Source: an uncultured Clostridia bacterium
Lineage (GTDB): Bacteria > Bacillota > Clostridia > Christensenellales > Aristaeellaceae
Direction of reading: 5' to 3'
Length of the DNA stretch: 20,136 bases
Assembly (NCBI GenBank): GCA_946410395.1
Contig: CAMKAE010000011.1
Coordinates: forward strand, 1 to 20,136
Shown here: piece by piece, positions 1-6,177 of the stretch
How positions within the stretch are numbered: position 1 is the stretch's first letter
Layout of the letters: each line of letters starts with the position of its first letter
Made by a program: the position numbers and the translations under genes
Notes under the pieces: generated by a model
What the model was told of the DNA's origin: nothing
Databases searched by the model: none
What the model saw: the letters and a program-made list of their open reading frames with translations, nothing else

Positions 1-623
1 CCCTGGGCATCAAGGCCTACGACATCTACGGCCTGACGGAAACCTCCGGCCCCGGTGTGGCCTTCGAGTGCTCCGCCCAGAACGGCATGCACATCAACGA
101 GGACCACTTCCTGGCAGAGATCATCGACCCGGACACCGGCGAGGTGCTGCCGGACGGCCAGCAGGGCGAGCTCGTGTTCACCGCCCTGGACAAGGAGGCC
201 TTCCCTCTGCTGCGCTACCGCACCCGCGACGTCTGCGTTCTGTCCCATGAGAAGTGCTCCTGCGGCCGCACGCACGTCAAGATGTGCAAGCCGCGCGGCC
301 GCACCGACGACATGCTGATCATCCGCGGCGTCAACGTCTTCCCCTCCCAGATTGAGACCGTCCTGCTGAACCAGGGCTATCCCGCCAACTACCAGATCAT
401 CGTGGACCGGGTCAACAACGCCGACACCCTGGACGTGCAGGTGGAGATGACCCCCGAGATGTTCACCGACAACCTGGGCGAGATCAACGCGCGGCAGAAG
501 AAGCTGGTGGAGGGCATGCGCTCCATGCTCGGCCTGTCGGCCAAGGTCTCCCTGGTGGCCCCCAAGTCCATCGCCCGCAGCGAGGGCAAGGCCGTGCGGG
601 TCATCGACAAGCGCAAGATCTGA
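1..623 (+). CDS. paaK: phenylacetate-CoA ligase, C-terminal part (5' end outside window)
   Basis: The frame is open from the window edge (codons from base 3) to TGA at 621-623, so this is the last ~206 residues of an AMP-forming acyl-CoA ligase. Visible motifs are DIYGLTETSGPGV (adenylate-binding motif of the PaaK type), the hinge region RYRTRDV, the CSCGRTH segment, RGRTDDMLIIRGVNVFPSQ leading into the C-terminal lid domain, and a final SEGKAVRVIDKR that holds the conserved lysine region. Family knowledge: these enzymes activate phenylacetate or other aryl acids with ATP and CoA in the cytosol; in anaerobes they commonly sit near indolepyruvate:ferredoxin oxidoreductase genes, which would lie upstream of this window. 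An ACT-domain gene follows after 17 nt and is a usual partner. True substrate cannot be told from sequence. Confidence 0.93.
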   Translation, partial: LGIKAYDIYGLTETSGPGVAFECSAQNGMHINEDHFLAEIIDPDTGEVLPDGQQGELVFTALDKEAFPLLRYRTRDVCVLSHEKCSCGRTHVKMCKPRGRTDDMLIIRGVNVFPSQIETVLLNQGYPANYQIIVDRVNNADTLDVQVEMTPEMFTDNLGEINARQKKLVEGMRSMLGLSAKVSLVAPKSIARSEGKAVRVIDKRKI

Positions 624-640
624 GGAAAGGAGCGAAACCG

Positions 641-1072
641 ATGAACGTCAAGCAGATTTCCGTCTTTCTGGAGAACAAGCCCGGCTACCTCTTCTCCATG
701 ACCAGGGTGCTGGCCGATCACGGCATCGACATGCGCGCCTTCTCTCTGGCCGAGTCCAGCGACTTCGGCATTGCCCGTCTCATCGTGGACGACGTGCTGG
801 CCACCGCCACGGTGCTCAAGGAAGCGGGCTTCGTGTGCTCGCTGACGCCGGTGCTGGCCGTGTCCGTGCCGGACGTCCCCGGCGGGCTGAACCAGGTGCT
901 CTCCCTCCTCTCCGCCGACGACATCAACGTGGAGTACATGTACGCCTTCCTGGGCGCCAAGCATGGCAAGGCCTACATGGTCTTCCGGGTTGCGGACGTT
1001 GCACGGGCCGCGGCTTCCCTGATCGCCAGCGGCATCAAGCTGGTGGAGCAGGACGAGCTCAGCGACATCTGA
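641..1072 (+). CDS. tandem ACT-domain protein next to PaaK
   Basis: 143 residues with two ACT-like halves: the first (about 4-70) holds ENKPGYLFSMTRVLADHGID, the second (about 72-140) holds DVPGGLNQVLSLLSADDINV. Each has the PG-x-L-x3-x-x-L pattern where ACT domains bind amino acids at the dimer interface. No catalytic domain is fused, so it is a stand-alone ligand sensor. The start is fixed by AGGAAAGGAG at 623-632, eight bases before ATG, and it is co-transcribed with the ligase upstream. Family knowledge: such proteins are a regular companion of phenylacetate-CoA ligase in anaerobic bacteria and archaea. Inference: it senses an aromatic amino acid and modulates the neighbouring ligase or oxidoreductase; no regulatory target is visible here. 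It is closed by its own terminator. Confidence 0.88.
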   Translation: MNVKQISVFLENKPGYLFSMTRVLADHGIDMRAFSLAESSDFGIARLIVDDVLATATVLKEAGFVCSLTPVLAVSVPDVPGGLNQVLSLLSADDINVEYMYAFLGAKHGKAYMVFRVADVARAAASLIASGIKLVEQDELSDI

Positions 1073-1093
1073 CGCTCCTTCAAGCACCTTTGC

Positions 1094-1124
1094 CCGGCCT
1101 GCCGCTTCCGACAGGCCGGTTTTT
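1094..1124 (+). terminator. intrinsic terminator after ACT gene
   Basis: CCGGCCTG (1094-1101) pairs perfectly with CAGGCCGG (1112-1119) around a 10-nt loop and is followed by TTTTT. It ends the paaK-ACT transcript before secG. Confidence 0.85.
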
Positions 1125-1147
1125 CAGGGCTTTTTTCGCCAAAACCC

Positions 1148-1176
1148 TTGCCTTTTTCGCCTTCCTGTGTTAATAT
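1148..1176 (+). promoter_or_regulatory. sigma-A-type promoter of secG
   Basis: TTGCCT (1148-1153), 17-nt spacer, TAATAT (1171-1176). It lies between the preceding terminator and secG, with the SD AAAGGGGG at 1190-1197 about 24 nt before the ATG. An alternative -10, TATGAT at 1174-1179, overlaps it. Confidence 0.6.
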
Positions 1177-1206
1177 GATCCGGTAACTAAAAGGGGGTAT
1201 TTTCCG

Positions 1207-1437
1207 ATGGCAACATTCCTCACGGTTGTGATCATTCTTTCTTCCCTGGTGCTCATCGTGACGGTGCTGCTGCAGAGCAGCAATGCCAAGGGCCTGGGCG
1301 CCATCGCCGGTGAAGTCACCGCCAACATGAACAAGAAGCAGGCTGCCACCGTTGAGACCAAGCTGGCGCTGGCCACCAAGGTCTCCGCCGGCGTCTTCGT
1401 GCTGGCCGCCCTGCTGATGCTGATCTTCCCGGCCTGA
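1207..1437 (+). CDS. secG: preprotein translocase subunit SecG
   Basis: 76 residues, the usual SecG length. Two membrane helices (about 2-22 and 53-74) flank the signature cytoplasmic loop QSSNAKGLGAIAGEV (about residues 24-38). SecG joins SecYE in the plasma membrane and aids SecA-driven export. SD AAAGGGGG precedes the ATG by 9 nt. It is a single-gene unit with a promoter at 1148-1176 and a UUCG-loop terminator directly behind. In many Firmicutes secG is followed by rnr, smpB and ssrA; none of these is here, the next gene being a convergent xylanase. Confidence 0.95.
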   Translation: MATFLTVVIILSSLVLIVTVLLQSSNAKGLGAIAGEVTANMNKKQAATVETKLALATKVSAGVFVLAALLMLIFPA

Positions 1438-1455
1438 GCAAACCACGTGCTCAAT

Positions 1456-1480
1456 CCTCCCTTCGGGGAGGTTTTCTTTT
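1456..1480 (+). terminator. intrinsic terminator of secG
   Basis: CCTCCC (1456-1461), TTCG tetraloop, GGGAGG (1466-1471), then TTTTCTTTT. The stem-loop is the same sequence as that of the rplL terminator at 4840-4860 read on its own strand. Confidence 0.9.
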
Positions 1481-1496
1481 GTCCGTTTTATTGCAT

Positions 1497-1523
1497 GAGA
1501 AAAGCACACCGTCGCCGGCGTGC
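1497..1523 (-). terminator. intrinsic terminator of the xylanase gene
   Basis: On the minus strand GCACGCCG (1523-1516) pairs with CGGTGTGC (1511-1504) with one G-U pair and a 4-nt loop, followed by TTTTCTC. It lies 20 nt after the xylanase stop and meets the secG terminator head-on. Confidence 0.75.
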
Positions 1524-1543
1524 TTCTCTGTTTTATGCAGGGA

Positions 1544-3082
1544 TTACTCTTCCTTCGGGATCCGGGACGGGTCCGTCAGCGCCCAGAACGCAAACTTGGG
1601 CTGGACCTGGGCGTCGAAGAGCAGCGGGGAGTTGGCGGAGCGCCAGCTGAAGTTGTCCGTGATGCCCCAGACCTGGACTGCGTCGAACTGATCGGCATGC
1701 GCCAGGATGATGTCCATGACACCCTTGTAGTAGTTCGCCTGCTGGCGATAATAGGCGTCGGTGGCGGAGGGAATGCCCACGTCCAGCTCGCTGACCCGCA
1801 TCCGCAGGCCCGTGGCCGCCACGACCTCCACCGCGTGCTGCAGGTTGAACATCGACGGATTCCCAACAGAGTGGTGCATCTGGAAGCCGTAGCCATCGAT
1901 GTTGCCCTCCTCCTGCAGGGAGACCAGCAGCTTGCGGATGCCGGCCAGCTTGAAGGTGCCGGCGGTGCCGTAATCGTTGTAGTAGAGCTTGACGTTCTCC
2001 GGCGCCACCTTGCGGGCGATCTCGAAGGCGCGGGCCACATAGTCATCGCCCACGACCGTCAGCCAGTTGGACTTGCGCAGCTTGCCGTTGCCGTCGTCGA
2101 TGACTTCGTTGGCCACATCATAGGAGACCACCATGCCGGGATAGTTCTCCTCCAGGTAGGCAAACGTCTGGGACATGAAGTTCTCCAGGCGGGCCAGCAT
2201 GACCTCGCGGCTCACGAGCGGTTTCGTCGTGCTGTATCCTTCGTGGAAGAAGGCTTCCGGCGTCTGGGAATGCCAGACGAAGCAATGCCCGTGGACCTTG
2301 AGCCCGTTGGCCCAGGCCCAGTCGAGGATGGGCTTGGCGTTGTTGAACTGAACCGCCACCGCCGTCTCGTCCTCGGCAGAAAGCATGCGGCATTGGGCGA
2401 TGTTCAGCAGGGAGTCCGGCTTCATCTCGTTCTCACAGGTGATGATGTTGAACTGCTGCAGGGCCGTGGCGGCAAGCGCAGCGTTCCGGATCTGGAACCC
2501 GCTGATGCAGCTGCCGAAGAGGAACTTGTCCCCGTAGACGTCCTTGAGCGCGGGCATGCCTTGCCTCGCCTCCTCCAGCTCGGCGCTGGCATCCGCCACC
2601 TTGATGTCCTTGATCTCAAAGGACAGGGTGCCGTAGCCGCTGGTCTCCACATAGAGGATGAAGTTGTCGTATTCGCCGGGGGTGTAGGTGCCGCTCAGCT
2701 CGGTCCATTCACCCTTCTTCGCGGTGGCGGTGGCCAGGTTCTCATAGCTCTCCAGCCCCAGATGGCTGTGGGCCACCGAGAAGATGAATCCCGCGGAAGC
2801 CTCGTCGTCCTGGCGGGCCAGGGCGCTGAAGGTATAGCTCCTGCCGGGAACCAGGGCAAAGTCGCGGCCGGGAGAATTCCAGGCTGCGGTGCGTCCTTCG
2901 ATGCGCAGCGTGCCCTCCGGGGTCACCTGGATCGCCGCCTCCCCCGCAGACCGGGCATACCAGCCGTCCGTCCCGCCGGAAAAATCAGATTCGTAGCGCA
3001 TAAATGCCTCCTCCGCCGCCGCGGTTCCGAAGATTCCCAGCAGCATCGTCAGCGCAAGGGTCAGACATACGAGCTTTTTCAT
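1544..3082 (-). CDS. secreted endo-1,4-beta-xylanase, CBM22-like + GH10
   Basis: 512 residues. A Sec signal peptide (MKKLVCLTLALTMLLGIFGT, cleavage near AAA-EE at 23) leads to a beta-rich carbohydrate-binding module (about 28-165) resembling CBM22, a usual companion of GH10. The GH10 barrel spans about 175-505: HGHCFVWHSQ (264-273), acid/base Glu326 in YDVANEV, YYNDYGT (367-373), QMHH (401-404), nucleophile Glu432 in VSELDVG, and VWGITD (471-476). Both catalytic glutamates are present, so it should cleave xylan outside the cell. Start: ATG at 3082 has AGGAGGAGG six bases upstream; an ATG at 3088 touches the SD and is disfavoured. It has its own promoter, divergent from asnS, and no other xylan-degrading gene is nearby. 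No anchor or dockerin is seen, so it is probably released. Confidence 0.95.
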   Translation of the reverse strand: MKKLVCLTLALTMLLGIFGTAAAEEAFMRYESDFSGGTDGWYARSAGEAAIQVTPEGTLRIEGRTAAWNSPGRDFALVPGRSYTFSALARQDDEASAGFIFSVAHSHLGLESYENLATATAKKGEWTELSGTYTPGEYDNFILYVETSGYGTLSFEIKDIKVADASAELEEARQGMPALKDVYGDKFLFGSCISGFQIRNAALAATALQQFNIITCENEMKPDSLLNIAQCRMLSAEDETAVAVQFNNAKPILDWAWANGLKVHGHCFVWHSQTPEAFFHEGYSTTKPLVSREVMLARLENFMSQTFAYLEENYPGMVVSYDVANEVIDDGNGKLRKSNWLTVVGDDYVARAFEIARKVAPENVKLYYNDYGTAGTFKLAGIRKLLVSLQEEGNIDGYGFQMHHSVGNPSMFNLQHAVEVVAATGLRMRVSELDVGIPSATDAYYRQQANYYKGVMDIILAHADQFDAVQVWGITDNFSWRSANSPLLFDAQVQPKFAFWALTDPSRIPKEE

Positions 3083-3111
3083 GGCCATCCTCCTCCTGTC
3101 GGTATGCTCCG

Positions 3112-3140
3112 ATTGTACCATACCCACTCCGGTTTGAAAA
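3112..3140 (-). promoter_or_regulatory. promoter of the xylanase gene
   Basis: On the minus strand TTTTCA (3140-3135), 17-nt spacer, TACAAT (3117-3112) with an extended TGG just before the -10. The start codon is 29 nt beyond the -10. Confidence 0.6.
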
Positions 3141-3152
3141 GCCTTTTCTGAC

Positions 3153-3171
3153 GCATATTTGCAAAAGATGC
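3153..3171. promoter_or_regulatory. imperfect 19-bp dyad between divergent promoters
   Basis: GCAT-x-TTT-x3-AAA-x-ATGC, symmetric at 14 of the 18 non-central positions. It sits just upstream of the asnS -35 and 12 bp behind the xylanase -35, where an operator would affect the xylanase. No regulator gene is adjacent. It is a candidate only. Confidence 0.3.
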
Positions 3172-3173
3172 GG

Positions 3174-3202
3174 TTGAAACCCGCCGCCGAATCTGCTATA
3201 AT
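3174..3202 (+). promoter_or_regulatory. strong promoter of asnS
   Basis: TTGAAA (3174-3179), 17-nt spacer, perfect TATAAT (3197-3202). The predicted 5' leader is only about 40 nt, which leaves no room for a T-box. Confidence 0.85.
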
Positions 3203-3250
3203 GGGCTCGCTGTCCGCAAGCGGCGGCAAACCACGTTTGGAGGGATTTCC

Positions 3251-4621
3251 ATGCAATTTCTGACCACACGGGCGCTCAAGGAGCAGCTGGATGCGCTGCA
3301 GGGGCAGGAGATCTGCCTGAAGGGCTGGATCCGCAATCACCGCAGGCAGAAGAATATCGGCTTCATTGATTTCTACGACGGCACCTGCTTCAAGAATCCG
3401 CAGGTGGTCTATGACAATACCATCGCCGACTACGAGACAGTCAGCACCCTGCATGTGGGCGCGGCCATCACCGTGGTGGGCAAGGTGGTGCCTTCCTATA
3501 AAGACCCCACCACGCCGGAAGTCCAGGCCACAGCCATCACCCTGGAGGGCGATTCCCCGGAGAACTATCCCCTGCAGCCCAAGCGCCACAGCGTGGAGTT
3601 CCTTCGCTCCATCGCCTACCTCCGGCCACGGACCCGGCTCTTCCAGGCTGTCTTCCGCGTGCGCTCCGTGGCGGCCATGGCCATCCACACCTACTTCCAG
3701 GACCGCGGCTACCTCTATGTGCACACGCCCCTGATCACCGCCAACGACGCGGAGGGCGCCGGAAACACCTTCACGGTCACCACCCTGCCCGCGGGCTCCA
3801 AGGCGGATCCCAGCGAGGACTTCTTCGGCAAGCCCACCTCCCTGGCCGTCACCGGTCAGCTCGAGGGCGAGACCTTCGCCATGGCCTTCTCCCGGATCTA
3901 CACCTTCGGCCCCACCTTCCGCGCGGAGAACAGCAACACGAAGACCCACGCCTCCGAGTTCTGGATGATCGAGCCGGAAATCGCCTTCTGCGACATCCAC
4001 CAGCTGATGGACATTGAGGAAGACTTCCTCAAGTCCGTGGTGAGCACGGTGCTCAACCGCTGCCCCGACGAGCTGGAATTCCTGGACAAGTTCGCCGGCA
4101 ACGGCCTGGTGGCCAAGCTGCAGGCCCTGTCCGGCGCCCATTTCGCGCGGATCAGCCATGAGGAGGCCATCACCATCCTGCGGCAGGTGAAGGACCGCTT
4201 CGAGTTTGAGCCCAAGTACGGCGGAGACACCGCCAAGGAGCACGAGAAATACCTGACCGAGGAGTACTTCCACGGCCCCGTGTTCATCTACGACTGGCCC
4301 AAGGACATCAAGGCCTTCTACATGTACCAGAATGATGACGGCAAGACCGTGGCCGGTGTGGACCTGCTCGTACCCGGCTCCGGCGAGCTGATGGGCGGCT
4401 CCCAGCGCGAGCACCGCCTGGACCTGCTCACCCGCCGCATGGACGAGCTGGGCATTTCCAAGGAAGCCATGGACTGGTATGTAAACCTGCGCCGTTTCGG
4501 CGGCTGCGTCCATTCGGGCTTCGGCATGGGCTTCGAGCGGCTGATCATGTACCTGACCGACGTGGAAAACATTCGCGACGTCATCCCCTATCCCCGCACG
4601 CCCAAGGAATGCGAGTTCTGA
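3251..4621 (+). CDS. asnS: asparaginyl-tRNA synthetase
   Basis: 456 residues, close to the usual bacterial AsnRS length. The N-terminal OB-fold anticodon-binding domain (about 17-105) holds LKGWIRNHRRQKNIGFIDF. The class II catalytic core follows: motif 2 FGPTFRAENSNTKTHASEF (219-237) and motif 3 GFGMGFERLIMYL (423-435), ending in DVIPYPRTPKECEF, typical of AsnRS rather than AspRS. It charges tRNA-Asn with asparagine in the cytosol. The start is set by GGAGGG (3239-3244) six bases before ATG. A direct AsnRS implies this lineage does not depend solely on Asp-tRNA-Asn amidation. A near-consensus promoter drives it, and a structured non-coding stretch and terminator follow. Confidence 0.96.
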   Translation: MQFLTTRALKEQLDALQGQEICLKGWIRNHRRQKNIGFIDFYDGTCFKNPQVVYDNTIADYETVSTLHVGAAITVVGKVVPSYKDPTTPEVQATAITLEGDSPENYPLQPKRHSVEFLRSIAYLRPRTRLFQAVFRVRSVAAMAIHTYFQDRGYLYVHTPLITANDAEGAGNTFTVTTLPAGSKADPSEDFFGKPTSLAVTGQLEGETFAMAFSRIYTFGPTFRAENSNTKTHASEFWMIEPEIAFCDIHQLMDIEEDFLKSVVSTVLNRCPDELEFLDKFAGNGLVAKLQALSGAHFARISHEEAITILRQVKDRFEFEPKYGGDTAKEHEKYLTEEYFHGPVFIYDWPKDIKAFYMYQNDDGKTVAGVDLLVPGSGELMGGSQREHRLDLLTRRMDELGISKEAMDWYVNLRRFGGCVHSGFGMGFERLIMYLTDVENIRDVIPYPRTPKECEF

Positions 4622-4627
4622 TACTCA

Positions 4628-4770
4628 TCTCAGTTAAGCTTGCCAAATGGCAGAAAAGAGGATTTCGCGGTCTGCGGACCGCGACCAGGTCCGAGCCGGA
4701 CTGGCGGCTTTCCGATCGCCCTGGACCTTTGGTCGCGTGCCGTTTCTTGACTGATCGTGTTGATCTGAGA
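4628..4770 (+). other. strongly structured non-coding stretch after asnS
   Basis: No credible gene lies in 4622-4783, but the strand is dense in self-complementarity. TGCC-AAAT-GGCA is at 4641-4652. CGCGGTC (4666-4672) pairs with GACCGCG (4677-4683) over TGCG. Alternatively CGCGACCA plus GGTCC (4680-4692) pairs with GGACC, a TT bulge and TGGTCGCG (4723-4737), 13 pairs. The two stems share bases 4680-4683 and exclude each other. TCTCAG (4628-4633) and CTGAGA (4765-4770) could close the whole. It may be a 3'-UTR element, a small RNA or a palindromic intergenic repeat. Confidence 0.45.
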
Positions 4771-4783
4771 ATCATATTACCGG

Positions 4784-4811
4784 CCGTCCTCTTCGGAGGG
4801 CGGTCTTTTTT
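4784..4811 (+). terminator. intrinsic terminator of asnS unit
   Basis: CCGTCCTC (4784-4791) pairs with GAGGGCGG (4796-4803), one G-U pair, TTCG loop, then TCTTTTTT. Confidence 0.88.
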
Positions 4812-4839
4812 GCTGCGCGAACCCATCCTTTTGCACATG

Positions 4840-4860
4840 AAAAACCTCCCCGAAGGGAGG
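4840..4860 (-). terminator. intrinsic terminator of rplJ-rplL
   Basis: Minus strand CCTCCC (4860-4855), TTCG loop, GGGAGG (4850-4845), then TTTTT. It lies 16 nt after the rplL stop. If rpoB were co-transcribed, this hairpin would not be expected here. Confidence 0.88.
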
Positions 4861-4876
4861 CTTGAATGGCAGGAGA

Positions 4877-5251
4877 TTACTTGATCTCGCACTCGGCGCC
4901 GGCTTCCTTGAACTTGGCAACCAGCTTCTCGGCGTCTTCCTTGGAGATGCCTTCCTTGATGGTCTTGGGAGCGCCTTCGACCATCTCCTTGGCTTCCTTC
5001 AGGCCCAGGCCCTCGATGACCTCACGGACCACCTTGATGATGGCGATCTTCTTGGAGGCGTCGAAGCTCTTCAGGACCACGTCGAACTCAGTCTTCTCTT
5101 CCTCAGCAGCCGCAGCGGCAGCGGGAGCGGCACCGCCGGCAACGGCGATGGCGCCGGTCACGCCGAACTTTTCCTTCAGGGCGTCGACCAGTTCCTTGAC
5201 TTCCATCAGGCTCATTTTCTCAATGGCTTCGATGATGCTCTGGATATCCAT
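4877..5251 (-). CDS. rplL: 50S ribosomal protein L7/L12
   Basis: 124 residues, usual length. The N-terminal dimerisation domain (about 1-35, KMSLMEVKELVDALKEKFGV) is followed by an Ala/Glu hinge (about 38-53, GGAAPAAAAAAEEEK) and the C-terminal factor-binding domain (about 54-124: EFDVVLKSFDASKKIAIIK, GLGLKEAKEMVEGAP). L7/L12 dimers bind the L10 tail to form the ribosomal stalk that recruits translation GTPases. SD GGAGG at 5264-5260 precedes the ATG by 8 nt. It follows rplJ after 52 nt, and together they form a two-gene operon with a terminator instead of running on into rpoB. Confidence 0.97.
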   Translation of the reverse strand: MDIQSIIEAIEKMSLMEVKELVDALKEKFGVTGAIAVAGGAAPAAAAAAEEEKTEFDVVLKSFDASKKIAIIKVVREVIEGLGLKEAKEMVEGAPKTIKEGISKEDAEKLVAKFKEAGAECEIK

Positions 5252-5303
5252 TTTGTTTTCCTCCGTTTTTTCTTTTCAGGCAGCGCTCAGGCTGCGTTGG
5301 CGA

Positions 5304-5804
5304 TCAGGCCGCTTCCTTCTTCTCGGCAATCTGATCCAGGGTGGCCACCAGGCCGGAAATGGGGCTCTGCAGGCAGCCCACCAACATGGCCAGCAGTTCG
5401 TCTCTGCCGGGCATCTTGGCCAGCATCTGCATGGTCTTCTCGTCCGCAACCTTGCCCTCAAACACACCGCCGGTGATCTTGAGGCTCTGCAGCTTGTTCT
5501 TCTCGATGAACTCGCTGATGACCTTGGGGCCGGAGACGGCGTCCTTGTTGCTGAACACGAAGGCGTTGGGGCCGTTCAGCAGATCGTCGGCGCCCTCGAT
5601 GCCCACCTCGCTCAGTGCCAGCTTCACCAGACGGTTCTTCAGCACGCAGTAGTGGACGTCCTTCTCACGGCACTGCGCGCGCAGGCTGGTCACCTGATCC
5701 ACGGTCAGCCCGGAGTAAGACACCAGGGTGATGGACTCGGCATTCTTGATCTTCTCAACGATGTCGGCCACGACCTGTTCCTTGATTTCACGGTTCTTGC
5801 TCAT
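5304..5804 (-). CDS. rplJ: 50S ribosomal protein L10
   Basis: 166 residues. It opens MSKNREIKEQVVADIVEKIK and carries the L10 core (SYSGLTVDQVTSLRAQCRE, YCVLKNRLVKLAL) with the C-terminal helix that holds L7/L12 dimers (about 135-166, ELLAMLVGCLQSPISGLVAT). The start is ATG at 5804 with AGGAGGTG ten bases upstream; the frame stays open further into the leader, but that stretch is the regulatory RNA, not protein. L10 with L12 is the known autoregulator that binds its own leader in this family. A promoter with TTGACA lies 180 nt upstream. It is not preceded by rplK and rplA, its common neighbours. Confidence 0.97.
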   Translation of the reverse strand: MSKNREIKEQVVADIVEKIKNAESITLVSYSGLTVDQVTSLRAQCREKDVHYCVLKNRLVKLALSEVGIEGADDLLNGPNAFVFSNKDAVSGPKVISEFIEKNKLQSLKITGGVFEGKVADEKTMQMLAKMPGRDELLAMLVGCLQSPISGLVATLDQIAEKKEAA

Positions 5805-5836
5805 TGTCCTGTCGCACCTCCTCACGGTTTGGGAGT

Positions 5837-5870
5837 AAAGAAAACCCTCGCTGCATTGCAGGCGCGAGGG
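5837..5870 (-). terminator. attenuator terminator in the L10 leader
   Basis: Minus strand CCCTCGC (5870-5864) pairs with GCGAGGG (5851-5845), then TTTTCTTT. It stands 33 nt before the rplJ start, so read-through must be controlled for rplJ to be expressed. Confidence 0.85.
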
Positions 5871-5977
5871 AACAAACATCATGATCCTTCACACCTCGGC
5901 AGGCGGAACGGCTGTCCCTTTAACCCGGCTTGATGCGCGGGACCGGCTGTCTTCGGCAATGGTTTCTTCGTCAAACC
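5837..5977 (-). promoter_or_regulatory. L10 leader (autoregulatory ribosomal-protein leader)
   Basis: The minus-strand RNA between the promoter and rplJ shows the landmarks I know from the Firmicutes L10 leader family: GAAGACAGC (5954-5946) and its partner segment CCTGCCGAGGTG (5903-5892), followed by an intrinsic terminator (5870-5837) ahead of the rplJ SD. Known mechanism: free L10(L12) binds the leader and shuts down rplJL by attenuation. Boundaries are approximate; the 5' limit is my estimate of the transcription start. Confidence 0.85.
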
Positions 5978-5983
5978 TTGTTG

Positions 5984-6012
5984 AATGTACCACACCGGGC
6001 CGGAATTGTCAA
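5984..6012 (-). promoter_or_regulatory. promoter of rplJ-rplL
   Basis: Minus strand perfect TTGACA (6012-6007), 17-nt spacer, TACATT (5989-5984) with extended TGG. AT-rich sequence upstream (6013-6072) could act as an UP element, as is usual for ribosomal promoters. Confidence 0.85.
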
Positions 6013-6072
6013 GCGTTTTGTCAGAAAAAGCATATTTCCGATGCGACGTTTGTTAATTAATTATCAAATTTT

Positions 6073-6091
6073 CCTGTCCCGGCTGGACAGG
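6073..6091 (+). repeat. 7-bp inverted repeat at the truncated 5' end of the reductase gene
   Basis: CCTGTCC (6073-6079), CGGCT loop, GGACAGG (6085-6091). It follows an AT-rich patch (6050-6072) and a TAA stop at 6058-6060, exactly where the signal peptide of the reductase would be expected. No T-tract follows, so it is not a terminator. Confidence 0.5.
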
Positions 6092-6177
6092 CCCCGGCCA
6101 CGGAGGCGGCCCTGGCCTTCACCCCCGGCACCTACGAGGCCACCGCGGAGGGCTACAACGGCCCGGTCACCGTCAGC

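Noticed and set aside
3203..3250. T-box riboswitch ahead of asnS
   Set aside because: The predicted leader is about 40 nt with no T-box sequence or antiterminator; the CAAAC-CAC-GTTTG hairpin is too small.
1520..4513. Long open frames antisense to the xylanase and asnS, including an upstream extension of the xylanase frame
   Set aside because: They arise from GC-rich codon bias. The xylanase has its signal peptide and SD at 3082, and the extension runs antisense through asnS with no protein logic.
4747..4780. Promoter TTGACT with CATATT before the asnS terminator
   Set aside because: The spacing is 20 nt and it would start transcription directly at the terminator.
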